Shown one piece after another: positions 58,610 through 64,000 of a stretch of 64,000 bases of DNA. The position numbers and the translations under genes were made by a program. Position 1 is the stretch's first letter; each line of letters starts with the position of its first letter. The DNA comes from Pseudomonas kermanshahensis (lineage in GTDB: Bacteria > Pseudomonadota > Gammaproteobacteria > Pseudomonadales > Pseudomonadaceae), in the NCBI RefSeq assembly GCF_014269205.2, contig NZ_JABWRY020000001.1, positions 868,001-932,000 of the forward strand, in the 5' to 3' direction. The notes beneath the pieces were generated by a model. That model saw only the letters and a program-made list of their open reading frames with translations, was not told the origin of the DNA and searched no databases.

Positions 58610-59564
58610 ATTATTGGAGGTTCCTGCTTTAAACACGGAGGGTATGATCCGTGCATGATAGAAACGTTCCAGTGACGCCTTTATTAAGGGACGAAACGAA
58701 CCTGACTGGAACAAAGCAGCCAGAGAGAGCGCAATCAAATGTGGGCGCTTGGGCTGACTGGTAGGTACTTAAGAGGGCAGGCAGCACGCCGGGGCCAAGG
58801 TTCTAGGCCGTCGGGGTGGAATCCTGATCAATCTGCAAGGTGATTCGTGCTTGGGCAGCGTATGGCTGGCGAGGGAATCATCGAGTGTGGCCGGTCCTGG
58901 TTTCAGCAATGCGTGCTTTTGGGAGAGCAGCGTTGCAAGGACGCTTCTGGCCAGAATTGACTTTCAGCTTGGTACTAACGAGGCGCACCTTACCGCAGAT
59001 ATAGTGCTTTGGCAAGTGTTTGTGCACCTGCCCAGGCTAGCCGAGCAGTATGGCGCTTCTTTCGCGGGCTGGGAAGGGGGGCAAAGGGCTGTCATTACCG
59101 AGGATGTGCTGTTTTTGTGCACCCATATGAAGGCGTGAGGGGCAGTTGTTCACATTTGGCGCGCACGCTGTAACACACCCGCAACAGCCCTCTACAGCGT
59201 CGCCAATGCCTTGACTGGTGAGTTAAGTCAATGAAAAAAAACACTAATTTTAGCTGGTGAAAAAATCGTCAGTTTGACTGGAGGCCCCATTTTACGGGGG
59301 TTTAAGGGCTGCTGGAGGGGGTTGTCCACCGAGTTATCCACAGGAACTGTGGATTGTCCCAAGCGCTTGCTCTAGGACGGGTGTGCCAGCAACCCAGGGA
59401 ACTGTCGGACAATCTTCGGGCGCCGCTAGACCGGTTGGTCATCCACTCGAAAACGTCAAGAAAAGATCATCGAAATTTTTTTTCAATCCTCCAGAAATCG
59501 ACAGGCTATGCCAGAAAAAATGGAGTAGAGTGGCGCGCCTTTCGAGTCACCTTGCCTGTTGCTC
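58610..59564. other. Long gene-poor interval
   Basis: About 955 bp shows no convincing gene. A TTG-started frame at 58851-59138 has no ribosome site or known pattern. The part from about 59150 is AT-rich (runs of A and T near 59230-59260 and 59470) and holds two inverted DnaA-box-like sequences. It may contain a promoter for the Sel1 gene. A decayed gene or an sRNA cannot be excluded. Confidence 0.5.
59334..59356. other. Pair of inverted DnaA-box-like sequences
   Basis: TTATCCACA (59334-59342) fits the DnaA box consensus exactly. Six bases later TGTGGATTG (59348-59356) is the complement of CAATCCACA, one mismatch away. They are inverted and beside AT-rich sequence. Known oriC in Pseudomonas lies near dnaA, not here, so the sites are noted only. 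Confidence 0.4.
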
Positions 59565-59984
59565 ATGAAGTTTCGCGGTAAACACCTCGCCAACCCTGCT
59601 GACGCCTCCTCAGTGCATCCACCCAAACGCTTCTCCCTGAAAGTGGCCCTGTGGCTGCTCGACAGCCCGCGCCTGGGTGACAAGCCTCAGGTCAAGCATT
59701 TGGCAGGCCGCTTGCTGAAACAGCCTGCGCGCCAAGGCGTGGTGGTGGCCCAGAGCCGGCTGGGGCAGATGCTGTGCCGTGATTGCGGCAATGCCCGCGA
59801 CCGGCGTATCGGCCACGAGCTGCTGCGCCAGGCTGCCCGCGCCGGTGATCGCCGCGCACAGCTGGAATATGCCCGGTTGTGCCAGGCCAACGAGCCGGAC
59901 CAAGCCCGCTACTGGCTGGAGCTGGCCGCTGCGCAGGGCTCGCAGGAAGCGCGGCGGCTGCTGGGGCAGTGGTTTTCCGGTTGA
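59565..59984 (+). CDS. Sel1-repeat protein
   Basis: The 139-residue protein has about two Sel1-like repeats (QSRLGQMLCRDCGNARDRRIGHELLRQAARAGDRRAQLEYARL and ARYWLELAAAQGSQEARRLLG). Repeats of this type mediate protein contacts. It starts at ATG (MKFRGKHLANPA); a TTG 6 bp upstream is in frame but less likely. There is no signal peptide. Partner unknown. It lies 80 bp upstream of rmuC. Confidence 0.8.
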   Translation: MKFRGKHLANPADASSVHPPKRFSLKVALWLLDSPRLGDKPQVKHLAGRLLKQPARQGVVVAQSRLGQMLCRDCGNARDRRIGHELLRQAARAGDRRAQLEYARLCQANEPDQARYWLELAAAQGSQEARRLLGQWFSG

Positions 59985-60064
59985 TGGTGACGCGTGAAAA
60001 GGCGCAAGGCCAGTTCCCAGGCTGATAAGCTGCGCAGCATTCATCATGTTCGATCGGGGTAACC

Positions 60065-61552
60065 ATGACAGTGGATCTGGCCAGCATTCTGCTGGGCTTG
60101 GTGGCAGGTGCGTTGCCCTGCCTGGTGTGGGTCATGCAGGTGCAGCGTCGCCAGGGCGCCCGGCAGGGTGAACAAGCCCTGCTCGAAGAGCGCCTTAACG
60201 CTGCCCAGTTGTCCCTGGCCGGGTTGCAGGCGCAACTGGACGCCAGCCGCGACGAAGTCAGCGACCTCAGCGAAGCCAACACCGTCAAGCAAGCCCAACT
60301 GGCAGCCCAGGGCCGTGAGCTGGAGTTGCTGCAGATCGACCGCGACAATGCCCGCGATGCCGCCCACGCCTGGAGCCTCGAACGCGCCAACCGTGAAGCC
60401 GAACTGCGCCGCCTGGAAGCCCAAGGCGCACGCCTGGAGGCGGAGCTGCGCGAGCAGCAGGAAAACCACCAACAACGCCTGGAAGACCTGCAAGAGGCCC
60501 GCGACACCCTGCGCGCCCAGTTCTCCGACCTGGCCACGAAAATCTTCGACGAGCGCGAGCAACGCTTTGCCCAGACCAGCCAGCAGCACCTGGGCCAACT
60601 GCTCGACCCGCTCAAGGACCGCATCCAGGCCTTTGAGAAGCGCGTCGAGGAAAGTTACCAGCAGGAGTCACGCGAGCGTTTCTCCCTGAGCAAGGAACTG
60701 GAGCGCTTGCAGCAGCTTAACCAGCGCCTGTCCGACGAAGCCACCAACCTCACCCAGGCCCTCAAGGGCCAGAAAACCCAAGGCAACTGGGGCGAGATGA
60801 TCCTGGAGCGGGTACTGGAGCACGCGGGCCTGGAGAAGGGCCGCGAATACCAGACCCAGGTCAGCCTGAAGAGCGCCGATGGCGAGCGTTTCCAGCCCGA
60901 TGTACTGATCATGTTGCCCGGCGACAAGCAGGTAGTGGTCGACGCCAAGGTCAGCCTCACGGCTTACCAGCAGTTTGTTGGCAGCAATGACGAGGCTGCG
61001 CTCAAGCAGCATGTGCAGTCGTTGCGCAGCCACGTCAAAGGCCTGTCAAGCAAGGACTACAACCGCCTCGAAGGCCTGCACAGCCTGGATTTCGTCCTGC
61101 TTTTCGTGCCCATCGAGGCCGCTTTTTCGGCGGCCCTGCAGGCCGAGCCCAACCTGTTCCAGGAAGCCTTCGACCGGCACATCGTGATTGTCAGCCCGAC
61201 CACGCTGCTGGCCACACTGAGGGTGATCGACAGCTTGTGGAAGCAGGAACGCCAAGGCCAGAACGCCCGCGAGATCGCCGAGCGCGCCGGCTGGCTGTAT
61301 GACAAGTTCGTGCTGTTCATCCAAGACCTGGACGAGCTAGGCAACCGCTTGCAGCAGGTGGACAAGGCCTACGCCGCGGCGCGCAACAAACTGTGCGAAG
61401 GGCGTGGCAACCTGGTCAGCCGCAGTGAGCAGCTCAAGCTCTTGGGTGCCCGTGCCAGCAAGAGCCTGCCGGCAGACTTGCTGGAGCGGGCGCTGTCCGA
61501 TGAAGCCCTGCCGGACGAAGCGGTTACTGAACCAGGCTCAGATGCCGATTGA
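60065..61552 (+). CDS. rmuC: DNA recombination protein RmuC
   Basis: The 495-residue protein has an N-terminal membrane helix (ASILLGLVAGALPCLVWVM), a long coiled coil (about residues 25-225) and a C-terminal nuclease-like domain with GNWGEMILERVLEHAGLEKGREYQTQ and QPDVLIMLPGDKQVVVDAKVSL. E. coli RmuC limits inversions at short repeats, which may be relevant in a genome rich in REP palindromes (inference). It overlaps crbS tail to tail by 29 bp. Confidence 0.93.
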   Translation: MTVDLASILLGLVAGALPCLVWVMQVQRRQGARQGEQALLEERLNAAQLSLAGLQAQLDASRDEVSDLSEANTVKQAQLAAQGRELELLQIDRDNARDAAHAWSLERANREAELRRLEAQGARLEAELREQQENHQQRLEDLQEARDTLRAQFSDLATKIFDEREQRFAQTSQQHLGQLLDPLKDRIQAFEKRVEESYQQESRERFSLSKELERLQQLNQRLSDEATNLTQALKGQKTQGNWGEMILERVLEHAGLEKGREYQTQVSLKSADGERFQPDVLIMLPGDKQVVVDAKVSLTAYQQFVGSNDEAALKQHVQSLRSHVKGLSSKDYNRLEGLHSLDFVLLFVPIEAAFSAALQAEPNLFQEAFDRHIVIVSPTTLLATLRVIDSLWKQERQGQNAREIAERAGWLYDKFVLFIQDLDELGNRLQQVDKAYAAARNKLCEGRGNLVSRSEQLKLLGARASKSLPADLLERALSDEALPDEAVTEPGSDAD

Positions 61553-64000
61553 GCAGGGCGCGCAAGGCTGCTGGCTTGACCGGCTTGGCCAGGTAGTCCA
61601 GGCCTGAGGCATGCATCAGGGCGATGGTCTCTTTGCTGCCGTCGGCGCTGATCACCACCCCAGGCACCGGCTCGCCCAGCCGGGCGCGTAGCCAGCCCAT
61701 CAGCTCGGTGCCGGTTTCGCCGTCGTCCAGATGGTAGTCCACCAGCGCCAAGTGTGGGCGCATACCGTTGGCCAGCAAGGCCTCGCATTCGGCGCGGTTG
61801 CGGGCGGTCCAGACCTGGCAGCCCCAACGGCTGAGCAGGCTGTTCATGCCAATCAGGATGCTGTCTTCATTGTCGATGCACAGCACCTGCAGCCCGGCCA
61901 GCGGTTGGCCCGTCTGCTCCGCCGGCGCGCTGGGCGCGGGCGCCGCCTGGCGGGCGATCGGGACGCTGACGCGGAACACCGTGCCTTTGCCGGGCCATGA
62001 GCGCACTTCCAGGCTATGGCCCAGTACCCGGCACAGGCCGTCGGCGATGGCCAGGCCCAGGCCCAGGCCTTTTTCGGCACGGGTCTGGTGGCTGTCCAGG
62101 CGTTTGAACTCTTGGAAAATCTCTTGCAGCTTGTTGTCGGCGATCCCCGGGCCGCGGTCCCACACTTCCAGCCACAGGCGTTCGCCCTGGCGGCGGGCAC
62201 CCAGCAGAATCGGGCTTTTGCCATAGCGCAGGGCGTTGGTCAGGAAGTTCTGCAGCACGCGGCGCAGCAACTTCATGTCGCTGTCGACCCGCAGGCGGCT
62301 GCCGCGCAGGCGGAACTCCAGCCCTTTCTCGGCGGCCAGTACCTTGAACTCGGCGCCCAGGGTGTCGAACAGCTCGTTGAGGGCGAACGGCTTGGCGTCC
62401 GGGGTGATCTTGTTGTTCTCCAGGCGCGAGATGTCCAGCAGGTCGCTGATCAGCTCTTCGGCCGAGCGCAGCGAGCTGTCCATGTGCTGCACCAGTTGCT
62501 GGGCCTCCTCGTTCATGCCCTCGGCCTGTTGCGACAGGGCGGCGGAGAACAGCCGCGCGGCGTTCAGTGGTTGCATCAGGTCGTGGCTGACTGCGGCCAG
62601 GAAGCGGGTCTTGGACTTGCTCACTGCCTCGGCCTGGCTCTTGGCTTCGGACAGTGCCTGGTTGAGCTGCGACAGCTCATGGGTACGCTCCGCCACCCGC
62701 TGCTCCAGGCCCTCGTTAGCATCGCGCAGCGCCTGTTCGGCTTCGCGGAACGGGGTGATGTCGGTGAAGCTCATGACGAAGCCGCCACCGGGCATTGGGT
62801 TGCCGATCAGCTCAATGACCCGGCCGTTGGGGAACAGCCGCTCGGAGGAATGCGCGCGGCCTTGGCGCATCCAGTGCAGGCGCCGCGCCACGTGAACCTG
62901 CGCCTCGCCCGGGCCGCACAGGCCGCGCTCGGCGTTGTAGCGGATGATGTCGGCAATCGGCCGGCCAACGCTGATCAGCCCGTCGGGGTAGTTGAACAGC
63001 TCCAGGTAGCGGCGGTTCCAGGCCACCAGGTGCAGGTTCTGGTCGACCACGCTGATGCCCTGGTTGATGTTCTCGATAGCCCCTTGCAGCAGCGCACGGT
63101 TGAACTGCAGCACTTCGCTGGCTTCGTCGGCGATGCGCACCACGTCTTCAAGCTGCATGTCGCGGCCTTCGATGGCGGCCTTGACCACGGCTCGGGTCGA
63201 CGACGTGCCGAGCACCCCGGCGAGCAAGCGTTCGGTGTGCTCGATCCAGTCACCGTCGGCGTTCTGGTTGGGGTTGAAGCCTTTGCCCTGGCGGTAGGCG
63301 AAGCGGATGAAGCTCTGCCGCGCACGTTCTTCGCCGACGAAGCGCGAGGCCAGGGTCAGCAGGTCATCGATCTGCACCGCCAGCAGCGGTTTGCTGCTAG
63401 GGCGGGCGCTGGTCTGCTGGCCGATGAAGCGGCCAGCCTGCCAGTGCTCTGACACCCGCGTGCGCGACAGCACCGACACCCAGGCAAACAAGGTGAAGTT
63501 ACCCGCCAGCGACAGCACCACGCCTTGGGTCAATGGGCTGATTGGCAGGTTCAGCGGGTTGCCATGCAGCCACGCCAGGCCCGGGAACAGCTCGAGCGAC
63601 CAACCCACGCTATGGGCGGCAATCGGCAGCACCAGGGTGTAGAACCACAGGAAGATGCCGGCGGCGAGGCCGGCGAACACGCCGCGCCGGTTGGCTTGCT
63701 TCCAGTACAGCGCGCCGAGCATGGCCGGGGTGAGCTGAGTCACGGCGGCGAAGGCGATCTGGCCGATGGTCGCCAGGCTCGCGGTCGAACCGAGCAGGCG
63801 ATAGCTGACATAGGCCAGCAGCAGGATCACTACGATGGTCACCCGGCGTACCGAGAGCATCCAATGGCGGAACGCTTCGAACGGGCGCTCGGCATTGTTG
63901 CGGCGCAGCAGCCAGGGCAGCAGCATGTCGTTGGAGACCATGGTCGACAGCGCCACGGCTTCGACGATGACCATGCCAGTGGCCGCCGAGGCGCCACCGA
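61524..64000 (-). CDS. crbS: Symporter/sensor hybrid histidine kinase CrbS (MxtR), C-terminal part
   Basis: The gene runs past the right edge. The visible part, about 825 residues, starts in the sodium/solute symporter-like domain (several hydrophobic helices, for example VTIVVILLLAYVSYRLL). A linker and a PAS domain (NINQGISVVDQNLHLVAWNRRYLELF) follow. The kinase domain has its His in FLAAVSHDLMQPLNAARLF and the ATPase GLGLGLAIADGL. A receiver (LCIDNEDSILIGM; ALVDYHLDDGETG) is at the C-terminus. This fused architecture and the location identify CrbS/MxtR, sensor for ErdR/CrbR in acetate use. Its 3' end overlaps rmuC. Confidence 0.9.
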   Translation of the reverse strand, partial: GGASAATGMVIVEAVALSTMVSNDMLLPWLLRRNNAERPFEAFRHWMLSVRRVTIVVILLLAYVSYRLLGSTASLATIGQIAFAAVTQLTPAMLGALYWKQANRRGVFAGLAAGIFLWFYTLVLPIAAHSVGWSLELFPGLAWLHGNPLNLPISPLTQGVVLSLAGNFTLFAWVSVLSRTRVSEHWQAGRFIGQQTSARPSSKPLLAVQIDDLLTLASRFVGEERARQSFIRFAYRQGKGFNPNQNADGDWIEHTERLLAGVLGTSSTRAVVKAAIEGRDMQLEDVVRIADEASEVLQFNRALLQGAIENINQGISVVDQNLHLVAWNRRYLELFNYPDGLISVGRPIADIIRYNAERGLCGPGEAQVHVARRLHWMRQGRAHSSERLFPNGRVIELIGNPMPGGGFVMSFTDITPFREAEQALRDANEGLEQRVAERTHELSQLNQALSEAKSQAEAVSKSKTRFLAAVSHDLMQPLNAARLFSAALSQQAEGMNEEAQQLVQHMDSSLRSAEELISDLLDISRLENNKITPDAKPFALNELFDTLGAEFKVLAAEKGLEFRLRGSRLRVDSDMKLLRRVLQNFLTNALRYGKSPILLGARRQGERLWLEVWDRGPGIADNKLQEIFQEFKRLDSHQTRAEKGLGLGLAIADGLCRVLGHSLEVRSWPGKGTVFRVSVPIARQAAPAPSAPAEQTGQPLAGLQVLCIDNEDSILIGMNSLLSRWGCQVWTARNRAECEALLANGMRPHLALVDYHLDDGETGTELMGWLRARLGEPVPGVVISADGSKETIALMHASGLDYLAKPVKPAALRALLNRHLSLVQ

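Noticed and set aside
58851..59138. A 95-codon frame in the gene-poor interval
   Set aside because: TTG start, no ribosome site, no motif, and mixed composition; insufficient support.
59334..59356. The DnaA-box pair as a chromosome origin
   Set aside because: Only two boxes, no dnaA/dnaN/gyrB/rpmH neighbours; the known Pseudomonas origin has a different context.

Overview
The window is a stretch of Pseudomonas chromosome, almost certainly from the P. putida group. The evidence is high GC content, the gene order rpoS - rsmZ - fdxA - mutS - cinA - recA - recX, the divergent finR/fpr pair, gacS beside D-lactate dehydrogenase, cysM - rlmD - relA - mazG, and a late-cobalamin operon. It also carries many copies of the short REP palindromes typical of this group. 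It is mostly core genome. I see no prophage, insertion sequence, CRISPR array, tRNA or rRNA.

Layout. 1-7.3 kb: the rpoS tail, the Gac-controlled sRNA rsmZ, ferredoxin fdxA, mutS, an orphan glycosyltransferase-like gene, and pncC/cinA, recA (with a LexA box) and recX. 7.3-20.8 kb: a LOG-family nucleotide enzyme, an orphan FitA-like antitoxin, a secreted PA3611-type protein, tapT, the response regulator erdR/crbR, dgkA, finR/fpr, sprT, a Yip1 membrane protein, ttcA, a Tag-type glycosylase, an arsC-wrbA-DUF2069 redox operon, a TlpA-like lipoprotein and ldhA. 20.9-32.2 kb: gacS, an unassigned OmpR/histidine kinase pair, cysM-rlmD, relA, mazG and a DUF2058 gene. 32.2-41.7 kb: purM-purN, DUF2066-PerM-hda, two NlpC/P60 lipoproteins and a PQQ-type sugar dehydrogenase. 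41.9-51.0 kb: a cobalamin riboswitch followed by a ten-gene cobO-to-cobS operon with overlapping or nearly abutting genes. 51-57.5 kb: a secreted GH5 glycosidase, a MarR/MFS unit with a 40-residue membrane mini-protein, a periplasmic glutathione-peroxidase-like protein, a LysR regulator and a FadL porin. 57.6-64 kb: a possibly phage-derived small protein, a sparse AT-rich interval, a Sel1 protein, rmuC, and the C-terminal part of the symporter/sensor hybrid kinase CrbS (MxtR).

Regulation links distant parts of the window. GacS (about 21-24 kb) is the sensor whose partner GacA would activate rsmZ (about 0.6 kb) through the upstream palindrome seen here. CrbS at the right edge is the known partner of ErdR/CrbR at 10.7 kb, so this two-component pair is split by about 50 kb. 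RelA supplies the stringent-response alarmone.

The more unusual signals are an extended REP-associated element with conserved flanks (three copies near 32.7 and 35.6 kb), a 22-bp phased half-site array between finR and fpr, a probably leaderless marR with duplicated operators, a REP copy that supplies the stop codon of a gene, and the phage-like protein near 57.9 kb. Family assignments come from reading motifs and from memory of the families, not from database searches.
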